Source: Phlyctochytrium arcticum
Lineage: Eukaryota > Chytridiomycota > Chytridiomycetes > Chytridiales > Chytridiaceae
Length of the DNA: 64,000 bases
Reading direction: 5' to 3'
NCBI GenBank assembly: GCA_025602905.1
Contig: JAHLKI010000044.1
Span: forward strand, 62,001 to 126,000
The translations under genes were made by a program, and so were the position numbers. Of this stretch, positions 53,874-64,000 are shown one piece after another. Under the pieces are notes generated by a model that saw only the letters and a list, made by a program, of their open reading frames with translations, was not told the origin of the DNA and ran no database searches. Every line of letters begins with the position of its first letter. Within the stretch, counting starts at the first letter, position 1.

Positions 53874-54082
53874 TTGCCAGTGGAGATCACTGTATGCTAG
53901 ACAACTTATGTTGTGCCTATGCTTTTGGTTCTCGGATCTGATTGTCTATTCTGTTTTCCGGTGAAGTTCTTAAGTTATCAACCTGTATCCCCTGTTATCT
54001 TCCCTAGCGGACTTACTAGTACATGTGTTTACGTAATGCATTTGGATCTCGAATGGTCATCCCATTGACCGGATTCATAACA
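53874..54082 (-). repeat. right LTR of the copia element
   Basis: 209 bp, intact, TG...CA termini. It is followed by TATAACA, the same 7 bp that precede the left LTR. Confidence 0.88.
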
Positions 54083-54100
54083 TATAACAAAATATATATT

Positions 54101-56115
54101 TTAGACGGGGATGGGGAGACTCCCGACCACATCTACGACGACATCTTCCCCCGTAAGACGTTTAAACCTTGACCGGGTGTCGGGGGGGATATACGGTGAT
54201 TGGTGGGATAAGGTTAGGCGGTGGCCAATGATTTTATCGGCCATGAGAGCGATATGGTCCGGTGTAATGACTGTATAGCCGGATAACACTCCCAATGCCC
54301 TAAAAATATAAAAAGTTAATTTCGAAAATGCTGTGTGGAGGGGAAAGAAGTGGACCTGGCTGCAAGGTGTAAATCCCGACTGGCTGGAACAGAGACGCCT
54401 GAGCGGATGAGGGGGTGGTTTCGGAGTGCGAGGATGATATCGCGCAAGTAGAAGGAGACGTGGGCGTGGATGGGGGTGGTACTGACTATATTCATGAGAT
54501 GTTCAATCTCCTAAATAAAAATGTTGTTTTAGTTGTTTTTTTTTTTGGATAATGTAAGGTTTTACTTGGTATCGAATGAGGGGATTCCGGGTCGGATGCG
54601 AGATGTTGGGGCGGTGGAGTGGACCACTTGTCGTATGACAGAGAAAGAATTGGTCGAGCTATTATATATAAACATCAGGAAAAATGGGGAGAGAGAGAAA
54701 AAGATGGGAAAGGGGAGACTGACCAGTCGACTGGAGATGGGGGTCCGTGGGTGTACCGTGCTCATGACGCCAATGATGAGAAAGGGGGCTGGGCAGGGGT
54801 AGAGGGTTTGTTTGTCGGCCACTTGTCGTCGCGAAAGGACCTAATACATAAAAATATTCAGTTGAAAGGGGGGGAAGGGTAAAAAAGTAGTAATTTTTTT
54901 TTTTACCTCGACTAACGTCGCTTGAACTTCGGGTGACGCCAAATGCAACCCCTCCAGCACAACAACATTGGGTACAACCTTCATGGCCGCCAGGGACACG
55001 GACGATCCCATCGCATTCTCCCCGCCCATCATGAACGGAAACAGGACGGGGCGGGATCCATTCCCTGTTGAGGCGACATTCCGGTTATGGCTGTGTGTGC
55101 GGGCTGCCGCCGCGGCGACTCCCCGGTGAGAGGGGACAAAGAGGGAGAGCGGGGAGAGGTCCGAGTAGTCGAGGTTGGGAGGATTATCGGATTTGGTCGA
55201 TTGTTGGCGGACGTGCATGGAGGATTTTGAGGATCGCTGTTGCGTCCTTTTTAAACACCATTTCGAAAAAAAAGACCATTCAAAGTTGTCCCCTCTCATA
55301 CCAGAAACTCCCGTTCCTCTTCCGACTCGGCTCGCGAAATCTGACTCAACCCTCTAGCCCGTCGCCTATTATTATGCCCCATCTCCACAGTGGACGACTC
55401 GGACCCGCCCCCATTGAACACGGGTGTCGCCGGTTTATAAAACAAACTGGCCGCCAAATCCGATGGCGACGTCGTATGATCTACCGTGACTTGGATCACT
55501 GTAAAATGAAACAGAGTAGACAAAAACTTTGAGAATTGGTTACCAAAGTTTTGGATGTTTTTTGTGTGTCGAATTTGACATTTACCTGCTCAACCCGCTT
55601 CTTGAGTTCTTTCACCAGATCCGGTTTGGTACAGACTAGTAATGCCTGTTGATTCGCTACCAAGGTCAGAAGAATGGATATCAGGAGATCCTCGGTTGTT
55701 TTCGTGTTGCTGGAATAGGACGCTGGGCGGGAGGATAAAGGTGGATTGGTGGTAGAGGTAGACCCGGGGCGACCGCCGCCGCCGCTGGGGTTGAGTGAGG
55801 AGGGGGGTTGCAGGGATAGGAGAGGCCGGATTGCTTCGAGTTTTTGGTGGAGGAAGGGTATGCTATTCGTCGCCGTCATAGCTAGTGAATCTTTCGAAAG
55901 CTCGGTCTTTTGAATGCAGGCGGACAAAGTCTGAATTCTGCTTTCTGAGGAAGCCAATAAGCTTGTAGCGAGCCGACTTGGTGAAAGTAAACGCTTATCC
56001 GATAACGTCTGATCCAATGTTTTCAAAATAAAAGTCGGAGAGAAAAAAACGTAACAGATCGTGAGCTCACCTCCGACAACCGCGTCGTGCTAAACGATTC
56101 TGAATTTCCAAACAT
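54101..56115 (-). CDS. AAA/Mg-chelatase-like protein with degenerate nucleotide site
   Basis: A multi-exon gene from ATG 56115 (MFGNSESFSTTRLSE, then a 62-bp intron) to the stop at 54101. Segments in order: a helical N-terminus (TLSDKRLLSPSRLATSLLASS), ISILLTLVANQQALLVCTKPDLVKEL, a Ser/Gly-rich insert, FPFMMGGENAMGSS, a Walker-B-like strand VVPNVVVLEGLHLASPEVQATLVE, then QTLYPCPAPFLIIGVMSTVHPRTPISSRL, RNHPLIRSGVSVPASRDLHLAAR and the lid helix LSGYTVITPDHIALMADKIIGHRLTL. This order is that of the MoxR/Mg-chelatase AAA group found in fungi. No Walker A (GxxGxGK) was seen and the Walker B Asp is absent, so ATP use is doubtful. Role unknown. Its ATG lies 42 bp from that of the divergent small gene. 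Confidence 0.5.
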
Positions 56116-56157
56116 TTGCCTAAAAAAGACAGAAGGCGAGAAAGTACTTTTTGAGAA

Positions 56158-56430
56158 ATGGCAGTAGGGGGCGGGGCACCCACCAACGGTATCGCCGCTT
56201 GGTTTGCAGCCGGCCTCCTAGGAACCTATGTCTTCATGTCGTTTCGGAATCACCTCCAACAGGGAACACCATTAGTAGGTGGTCCACGGTTTAGGAAACA
56301 ACTCAAGCCGGCCAGTGAAGGTAAAGGTTCACCAAAAATTTAGTTGCGAATTTGGTTATTCATTTTTTTTGTGGTGATTTTAGCTATTAGTCTGAAGGCT
56401 TTGGAAGGTCAGGAAATTTCCCCGGCATGA
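56158..56430 (+). CDS. very small single-pass membrane protein, probably mitochondrial
   Basis: Two exons in phase (56158-56320, 56384-56430) encode 69 residues. A Gly-rich start (MAVGGGAPTNG) is followed by one hydrophobic helix (IAAWFAAGLLGTYVFMSF) and a basic polar tail (GPRFRKQLKPAS) ending ALEGQEISPA. Size and layout are like small accessory subunits of respiratory complexes or ATP synthase, but no family was identified. Its stop codon is only 7 bp before the next gene's ATG on the same strand. Confidence 0.6.
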
Positions 56431-56437
56431 ATGATGT

Positions 56438-59400
56438 ATGGGGGATCTGACCGGCTCACATCTTGTTGAACAAGCAGAAGTGTTCCGAAGCAGTGAGCCT
56501 CAATTGCAAGAAAGGTGAGTTGCTTAAAAACGGGTTTATAGATCTTAATCAAAGTTCTGAACCCTTCGTGCAAGCGCTCTGCAAATCCTTCTGGATCGGG
56601 CTATGCATGGTATATACCCCCACCATCACCATTAGCACCCAAGAATTTTTGGCTTAGTTATATATCAGATCCTGCACTGCAGTATCTTATAGATTGCTGC
56701 CGAGATCGATCCAGCCCAGATATGCGAAAACGCGCAGTGGCGGTGATCCAGCAACTCACGAAACAAGGTAAATATAAGACACCCCCAATGGACCGTCAAT
56801 TGTTACTTACGCCCTGACATATTAGAGGGAAATAGGTAGTCACTATGCAAAAGATTCACAAACTTTGTGCAAAGTACTCAAGAAAAAGAACGGTATATAG
56901 GAGTTTACTTGCTCGCCGTGGTATTCTCAAGGATCTCGTACGCGTATTGATGCTCCCAAACGATGCGATAGCATACCGTTTTGCAGTCATTTCTCTGTTC
57001 CGCCTAGTCCAAAACAGGGGTAAAAAACCAGCTCCCGATGAAAAGTTACTAGACCCAACACTAACATCTTTCGTCATCATCATTCAAGATCATCGCAAAT
57101 CCGCCATAGTCCGCTATGGTGTTCTTCGCCCCTTAAAAAAGTTTCTGGCCTTGTCGACTTCTCACAGCAATGATCTCATGTACTGGAGCCTGTTACTCAC
57201 CCATCAAATCTCCATTGTGGGTCGGTAGCGTCTTCGGTCAATGCAAAGACGGTTTTTTTTTGATATTCTTGTTTTTTGTAGATGAATTGCAGGTTGATCT
57301 GATTGAAGCGGGATATTTACTGGTTTTGGGCCGTATGGTCCGTATCACGTTTGGAAATGCCAATATGCAGAAACTCTGTTTGCATTCGATTATCAGACTA
57401 TTGTCCAAAATGGAAACGACGGGTGAGTTTGTTGTCCCACTTTGATTCTGCGCATTGTGACAAGCATACTCAAAACTCTATAGAGCTGTTGGAACATGTC
57501 TGTTTCTCGACTGATGAGGGATCGCAGATTTGCATTGCTGACAGAACGTTTATTCTAGCTGCGTCTACTACTTTCTATCAACATCCTGCCTTTGATTGTA
57601 TCATGCTTGCGCAATGGTAAGAAACGTTGTTCAACAGTGATTTGGCGTCACGTATACTTAGATTTGAGTAGAGGATATCGAGCTTGCATCATGGGCCATG
57701 TTCCTCTTACATGAATTCATCACAAAGGGTGAGTTTCCCATCAAAACCTACAATGACGAGTCCCACCTAAGTAATTGCTCACTTAGAGGTCGCGAAAGAG
57801 CAGTTTCATCGCATGAATGGTCTTTTGAATGCACTGGGTACTTTATTGAGTAGTGATGACTCTTGTATTCCACGGTTGGTGCTTCGGTCATTAAAGTATC
57901 TCGGAATGCGAAATGGTTTGTGGACTTGTTGTCAGAATCTTATTGTTTCTGACATTGTTTGTGCAGATGAGTACCAGCTGGAGATGATTCGTAATGGTTT
58001 TGTTCAGAAAATTGTGCCGTTATTGTCGGGTGCGGAGAATACGGATCCGGACTGCCCGCTCTGGGCGATGGTGAGATCATCAAGGATGGTCGAATGCAAT
58101 GCATTATTAATGTATGGTACAGGCATTATTACATGACCTTCTAGCCCATCGTAAGCTCAACAAATCCTGCTTTATATGGTATCTGCCCATTCTAATTCGG
58201 TGCAGGCGAAGCACATGAAGCATTTTTCTCGGCCAAGGGCTTGGATACTTTGCTTGACATCAGTTACGAGGCCAACGTTCATATCTGTTTGTAAGTTTTC
58301 CTTGTGTTCCAACTTCTAACCTACGCGCTGCTAATTTTGCGGCATTTTGAAAGGTACATAGCCGACATCATCGTTTATCTTGCCACATCGCAATCTGCAC
58401 GCGAGAAATTAGAGGACCCGGAGGTGTTGGATGTGGTTCTCCACTTTTGTCGATCCGACGAGACTGAATTACAGTACGCTGGAGCCGCATTGCTACTCAA
58501 TTTAGCTACCTTTTCGGGTAATATGAGGCCATTGATTCGCGTAGAGACGTATACTGATTGCCGCCATAAAACAGATAATATGACTGATATGATTGCCGAG
58601 AAAGGCAGCCTGGAATTACTCGCTGATTTGATATTGCAGAGTGGCAAAGAAAACATCCAAACAGTTGCCGCCAAAACCCTTGTCACCGTAACCCGACGTG
58701 GTATGTTGTTTTACAAAATCTTTAATAACAATTTTAGGATTTTGCTTCTAAGAAACGCGTAAAATAGATCCATTGCTGCGTGACCTGGTTAGCATTACCG
58801 CCATCCATCCTTTGGTGACTTCCATTATTCTTGAATCAAATTGTGCGTTACGCCTCCTCTCAGGTCCGCCCTCGCGGTCGACTACTCATCATATTACCTC
58901 ATCTTATTCGCCCTCTTCGAGCTTTGATTTGGGCAGCCCATTACACCTAACGCCGGATACCCCATCTATTCCCACTGCGGGCAGAAGACAGAGTGCCGGA
59001 GCGAGCTCTGTGGCCAGTGATTCAGATCACAGTGTCTCTGTTCCATCCCTTTTACTCAAGGGTCTCCTTAATCCCACCCCTTCTCTCCCACCACCGCAGG
59101 ATCAGGTTTCTTCGCCGCATGAATCGTTTGTCGAAGTTTTCGAACACCTTGTGGGCTACCTCGTCAGCCTCGGTATCTTATTAGAAACAGAGTTGTTCGA
59201 GTCCCTGCCAGTCACAAAACTTGATGCGTTAGTCGGAATCTTGGCCGAGCTTCTTTTGTTGCCAATTCCCGTGCAGCATGCGGAGCCTGCTGCGACCCCG
59301 AGTGTCGTGCAGAGTATGGCTTCCACACTGGATAGTGCTTCCTCCTCTCCGAGCTACCCTCGTCTCATCCCCAGCATCATTGAACATCCACCGAATTCTC

Positions 59401-61689
59401 CCGGAGCGTCACCGGATAGCCGGTACATTGAAGCACGATCGGGGACGTCATCATCTATGCCGCTGCTGGACGGCGTCAAGGATGAAGTGGCAGCACATAT
59501 CCTAAACCTGTTCAAGTCTTTACTGACAATGCGTACGTTGTCTTTCGGTTCAACTAATCGGAGTTTTGCTGAACTCTCCATCTAGCCCATGCAGTTGAAA
59601 TCATTCTGAATGAAAATATACTTGCTGTCATCGTGGCACTTATGCAAGTGAACCGCGGATCGGTAAGCGATCAAGCCATCATTGTTTTGGCCCACACAGT
59701 CACCCGCGAAGATCTTCGCCCTCATGTGCTTGAGATCCCGTCATGCTTCACCGGCATGTTATGGGCATCCTTACGCAACATTTCGCCGCTGCACAAATTC
59801 TACATTACTCTTTTTGTGGAGACAGTCTGCGACTACACAGAAATGCCTTTACAACGGTTATGGCAGCAATCGGCGCATTATGCGCGCTTTGATCCGGATG
59901 ATGCTACACCGTATATACTGATGACACCGCAGGGGTGGGATCTGAGGAATGAGTCTTGGACATTTGAGACGGCAAAGCTGAGGAGAGGTGGTGTGCGAGG
60001 CGGGAAATGGGCCTATGAGGTGGAGCTGGCAACGGATGGAGTCGTGCAGATTGGTTGGGTGAGTGACGCTTGGAAGGTAGACCCGGAGGCAGGGGCTGGT
60101 GTGGGAGGTTTGTAACGCTTGGATGATGCGGTTGGTTACTCCAGTTAATGACACCAATTGCTGTAGATGATCACTTCTCCTATGCCTATGACGGACATCG
60201 CAGAAAAAAATGGCACGGTGTCAATCCCAGCAACGTAAGTACTCCCGCCACCATGACTTTTCCTATACCTACACGTTATTTACATGCTTCCAGAACGAGT
60301 ACGGCGAAGAGTGGTTCGAAGGGGATGCCATCACCGTACTTCTTGATCTTGACATTGGTCAAATCAGCTACATGCGAAATGGCACAAACATGGGAGTTGC
60401 CTTTAATAATGTCTCTATGGACATGACATGGTAACTAATGTGTCGCTTGTATGAATGACTGTGGCTCATAACAAGTGCATATCCAGGTATCCCGCCATTT
60501 CTTTAGCGACAATGCAAGGTTGCCGTGTCAAATTTGGCCATGAGTTGGACCCCCTTCAGTACGTCAAGGCGCGACATGAGCAGTAAACATGTTTTAACGT
60601 CTCTGTTTATCCAGGCATTTACCTGCGGATTACCGGCCCATAAGTCATATCCTTACCGATGCCGCTGCCCCTCGTCGTCTCGCTCGTACCCGTGACTCAA
60701 TCCGCCTTACCATCCCCTCCCCGTCCCCTCAAACGCCGTCAATAGAAGACAAGTTTGCGTTCTTTGATGATGTAGAATCGAGCAGAACGGATGCGCCAAA
60801 GTCGGAGTACTTTGACGCGGCAGAAGAGGTGGAGAGTGAGCCTGTCACAACTTCCCCAGTCGCAGCATCACCGTCATCCCCATTGCAAACTTCTGAAGGC
60901 AACCTGAAACATGTATGGGAGGAAGAACGGGTTGAGTTTGTGCCAGCTGCATACTTTGAGGCTATGGTAGGCTTTCGCGGACTGTCAGATGGCGTCTTAT
61001 TGAGCTCTGGAGCAACTGCACTGTACGTACAACCCTCATTCATAAATAGAAGCAAAAAATTCATTTCCTTACAGAATCCCGCAAATGGGAGTGATTGATC
61101 AAACTACTCATGGAACCACGTTCCTAGCCTTTTCACCTCCCATACCGAGCAACCAACGCGTAGCTTCTGATACGCCTACTTGCCATTTCGCCATCATCCA
61201 CACCACGCATCACGATCCCGCAACGGACCTAAACTTTTTCCGTGATTACCTGCCTAATCTGCTGCTTACATCTAATGCAGTGGAAGAGTATTCAACCTCC
61301 TACGTCATTTTGCAAAAGTGGTCTTCAGCTGTGGAAGTCAAAGAAGGTGATGTTTTGGGCTGTGCTGTGGGGATGGGGATCTATCTGCCTCGCGGCACGA
61401 AGCGCCGAAGTGTGCGATTTATGCTCAACGGATGTGATCTTGGTAAGGTTTGAATGCCCCACCCTCTTGAATCCTCCTAACACCCCTCGTTTCTGCAGGC
61501 CCTGTTGTAAGTATCCCCACCACGCAAGGCACCACAGAGGCTGGGGTGGTGGGGCCCCGCCTGTCGCCCGCCTCGTATCTCCCATATATAAGATACGTTC
61601 CCCGACATGTACTGAATTTGGGTAGTGCTCCATTTGTGTGGACTATGGGCGTTCCATTTGGAGGTTTAAGATCTCAATCTTATATTTAA
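56438..61689 (+). CDS. armadillo-repeat and SPRY-domain protein
   Basis: A large many-exon gene. Starting at ATG 56438 (MGDLTGSHLVEQAEVFRSSE), exons 56438-56514 and from 56658 join in phase to SYISDPALQYLIDCCRDRSS. Armadillo-type repeats follow: ILKDLVRVLMLPNDAIAYRF, LLQYAGAALLLNLATFSGN-like exons, and GSLELLADLILQSGKENIQT. A disordered Ser/Pro region lies at 58860-59480. A SPRY domain starts at about 59990 (GGKWAYEVELATDGVVQIGW, SYAYDGHRRKKWHGV, GDAITVLLDLDIGQISYMRNGTNMGVAF). After the exon ending at 60587, a GTAAAC donor continues to a second SPRY-like half (EGDVLGCAVGMGIYLP, VRFMLNGCDLG) and the stop at 61689. The layout resembles RNF123/RSPRY-type proteins without a visible RING. Some internal joins (56820-56920, 57620-57790) are unresolved. 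Confidence 0.6.
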
Positions 61690-61989
61690 TTTCACTACTG
61701 TACAGTACAATTGTAGTATCAACGTCAGTTTATTTACCAAGCATTGTAAAGACTATCGTGGCATGGCGACAAACCCTGTCCATATAGCACAGCCCGGTAC
61801 GGCAGAAAGAGCGCTCAGCGTTGTCTGCGAGTCGGCTGTAGATTTGCAGAACACGCTAGACACAAAACGCGTACGCGTAAGCTCCGTCCCGACTGCTTTG
61901 TCATCAAATTTGGCACACTTTTATCTTGTTCATCTACCGGTATAATCAAAGGCGACTAGCCACAGCTCTTTGGATTACATTGCAACACA

Positions 61990-64000
61990 ATGGAAATCGT
62001 ATACGTATACCAGAAGAAACGGAAAGACTTCGGTCGGCAGCCGACTTTCGGGGACCGACCGGCTCAGCTGGCAACTCATATCCCTGCGGATCCAACTTTG
62101 ATGCGAAACTATGCTGAGCGGAATCCATGTCAAGCCGAAGTACAAAGCGTTCCAGAAAAATCAGAGCATGAGGTGCAGGAGGAGCGAAACCCAGGAGCAT
62201 CAACATCAATCTAACGAAAGCGCGGGTTTATAGGTCAACACGGAAAGTTTCGTTCTCTCAAATCGAGGAATTTTACACATACAAGGTGGTTGGCCAAAAG
62301 ATGTGGATCCTAGTGATGTCGAACATACTATACGGTATCGGAAGAAGGTCGAGAAAGATGATGAGTACGTGCGGGCTGTTCAAAACTTGGGAAATGTACG
62401 TGTGCGATTGCATATGAAGGACCAAACTGATCCGGGAAATCATTCAGTCAATGGAGCACTGTATCAAGCAGAACAATGCCATCGATATTTACGAAGAGTA
62501 TTTCGCCGATGGCCTTGATGCTATTTCGGTCGAAACACCATCAGCAAAATCCCTCAACGTCTACCGTGATCCCAATTCCATCAAGCGTGCCGCGACTTAT
62601 GTTTCATGGTACCCAGATGACGGCCACAAGATTGCCGTGGCCTACTCGATGCTTCAGTTTCAGGCCATGCCTGCAAATATGTCCTATGATTCTTACATTT
62701 GGGACGTTGAAAACCCAAACATGCCAGATCAGACTCTCACGCCACCATCACCACTAGTAAGCGTGAAATACAACCCCAAAGATCCACACGTGTTAGTAGG
62801 AGGGTGTTATAACGGGCTAATATGTGAGTTGATTGTGACGCCAAACTGGGAACGCCAGTACTTATATGTATTCTAGCGTTTTGGGACACGCGTAAAGGAC
62901 CCTTCCCTGTAGATACCTCAACCGTTGATAAATCACATCGCGATCCTGTGTATGGGCTTTCCTGGGTGCAATCCAAATCGGGTTCAGAGTTCTTCTCTAC
63001 ATCCTCCGATGGACAAGTTCTGTGGTGGGACATCAGAAAGCTGGCAGAACCTACCGAGAATATGCTTTTGGATCCAGAGAGAAATGGACAGACCGTAGGC
63101 GGCACAGTAATTGACTACGAGACTACAATGGTAAGTCGGAGTAATTTGTATCTGATTAGCTTGGGCTTGATACCTAAATTGTATGCACAATAGCCGACAA
63201 AGTTCATGATCGGCGGAGAGAATGGATCCGTGTTCATGTGCAACAAAAAGGCCAAAAATCCCTCCGAGAAAATTACTCATATCTATCCAGGGCACCATGG
63301 TCCCGTTCTGGCCTTACAGGTGAATAATCAAAGCAACGAACAGTGGCAAGATCGTGAACTAAAATGATATGTGTTCCAGAGAAACCCCTTCTTCTTGAAG
63401 AACTTCCTCACTATCGGAGACTGGAAGGCTCAGGTACGGTATAGCTTAGATGACAATCAGCAAGGGACTAATGACTCCCACATGCAGATATGGGCGGAAG
63501 ACATCCGATCACCTATCATGTCCACATCATATGCAGCATCATATCTCACTGACGGGTGCTGGTCGCCAACACGACCATCAGTTTTCTTCACATCAAAGTT
63601 GGATGGGGCTGTGGACATCTGGGACTACCTGTTCAAGCAGAATGATCCCACTTTGACAGTACAGGTACCTTGCTCATCAGGAAGCATAAAATCGGATTGG
63701 GAGCAAAGCTGATATATTTATTTCAGGTCTGCAATGCTCCGATCCACTCAGTAAAAGTGCAAGAGCATGGTCGACACATTGCTGCAACTGCGCGTGACGG
63801 AAGCACTACCATATTAGAGCTTTCCGAGGGTCTGACGCGGTTGCAGAATAATGAGAAGACAATATTCTCTCAGGTGCGCGATCAAGTTAAATCACATCAT
63901 TCGCGCGTACTAAGTATCGATGTAGATGTTGGAACGTGAGGCCAAACGAGAAAAGACCCTTGAGTCATCTGCCAGGGAAAAGCGACTAAAGGCAGCTCAG
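61990..64000 (+). CDS. DNAI2: outer-arm dynein intermediate chain 2, partial
   Basis: Nine exons in phase: 61990-62172, 62234-62395, 62448-62823, 62877-63130, 63194-63319, 63380-63433, 63488-63664, 63727-63873 and 63926 onward, off the window edge. The product begins [17 protein letters not shown] and contains the family hallmarks [31 protein letters not shown], then WD repeats: [74 protein letters not shown] and [17 protein letters not shown]. The last exon starts the charged C-terminal helix ([14 protein letters not shown]). This subunit anchors the outer dynein arm of motile cilia and flagella, so the organism has flagellated cells. An upstream 60-codon frame at 61763 is ignored as 5' leader. 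Confidence 0.93.

Larger units (their letters stand above)
46167..54082 (-). mobile_element. decayed Ty1/copia LTR retrotransposon, left LTR split by a DNA transposon
   Basis: The LTRs begin TGTTGTAATGTTGCC and end ATTCATAACA. The right one is 53874-54082 (209 bp); the left one is 46167-46266 plus 50042-50143. A 7-bp repeat, TATAACA, flanks the pair (46160-46166 and 54083-54089). Coding sequence runs on the minus strand, so the right LTR is the 5' one. Between LTRs only broken gag, protease, a trace of integrase leader and the first part of reverse transcriptase remain. The two LTRs differ at several positions, indicating age. It cannot move by itself. Confidence 0.85.

Noticed and set aside
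61763..61945. 60-codon frame upstream of DNAI2
   Set aside because: DNAI2's conserved start ([10 protein letters not shown]) is at 61990, in another frame; the upstream frame would need a splice that was not found.

Overview
The window reads as nuclear DNA of a flagellated early-diverging fungus, most likely a chytrid. Genes are compact and split by short introns (about 50-65 bp, GT..AG, often with a CTAAC/CTAAT-like branch site). A fungal gene set (septin, VPS4-associated protein, F-box/LRR protein, MARVEL protein, histone H3) sits beside an axonemal outer-arm dynein intermediate chain of the DNAI2 type, which only a flagellated organism needs. The assignment rests on gene content and intron style; no species was identified.

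Layout. 1-5 kb is poor in recognisable genes: a stand-alone response-regulator receiver protein and a few small hypothetical ORFs, then a repeat-rich stretch. 5-9.8 kb is the remnant of a CACTA/EnSpm-like transposon (C-terminal part of a Tnp2-type transposase plus a multi-exon partner gene). 10-13.7 kb is host sequence: tRNA-Asp(GTC), a four-exon VFA1 gene and an F-box/LRR gene. 14.3-22.2 kb is a mobile-element cluster: a DUF6589-like gene and a MULE/GCM-zinc-finger transposase converge on a 3.96-kb insert (16609-20567) that has CACTA-like ends, inverted subterminal repeats, a perfect 28-copy 12-bp array and an AT-hook gene, but no transposase that I can see. Both junctions are long perfect palindromes. 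A MARVEL gene and a Merlin/ISXO2-like transposase joined to a 3'-5' exonuclease fragment follow (23.3-26 kb).

26-46 kb is dense host sequence: NFKBIL1-like protein, coiled-coil protein, J-domain membrane protein, SH3-septin GTPase, armadillo-type protein, histone H3, a coiled-coil/MAPEG fusion, an alpha/beta-hydrolase/dual-specificity-phosphatase fusion and RPAP3. 46.2-54.1 kb is a nested transposon. A decayed Ty1/copia retrotransposon lies between the 3' ends of two convergent genes, and its left LTR is split by a complete pogo/Tigger-type DNA transposon with a TA duplication and terminal inverted repeats of about 140-150 bp. That transposase gene has eleven exons; its acidic N-terminus is three tandem copies of a three-exon cassette in which every intron is phase 0.

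54.1-64 kb returns to host genes: an AAA/Mg-chelatase-like protein, a very small membrane protein, a large ARM-repeat/double-SPRY protein and DNAI2 running off the right edge. RPAP3 (an R2TP/HSP90 co-factor used in dynein-arm and RNA polymerase assembly) and DNAI2 (a dynein-arm subunit) lie in the same window, which is suggestive but may be chance.

The best candidates for something undescribed are the palindromic CACTRTSACAG junctions that border truncated transposase genes, the transposase-free palindrome-bounded element, and the cassette-duplicated transposase N-terminus. Exon joins were worked out by hand from splice sites and reading phase.
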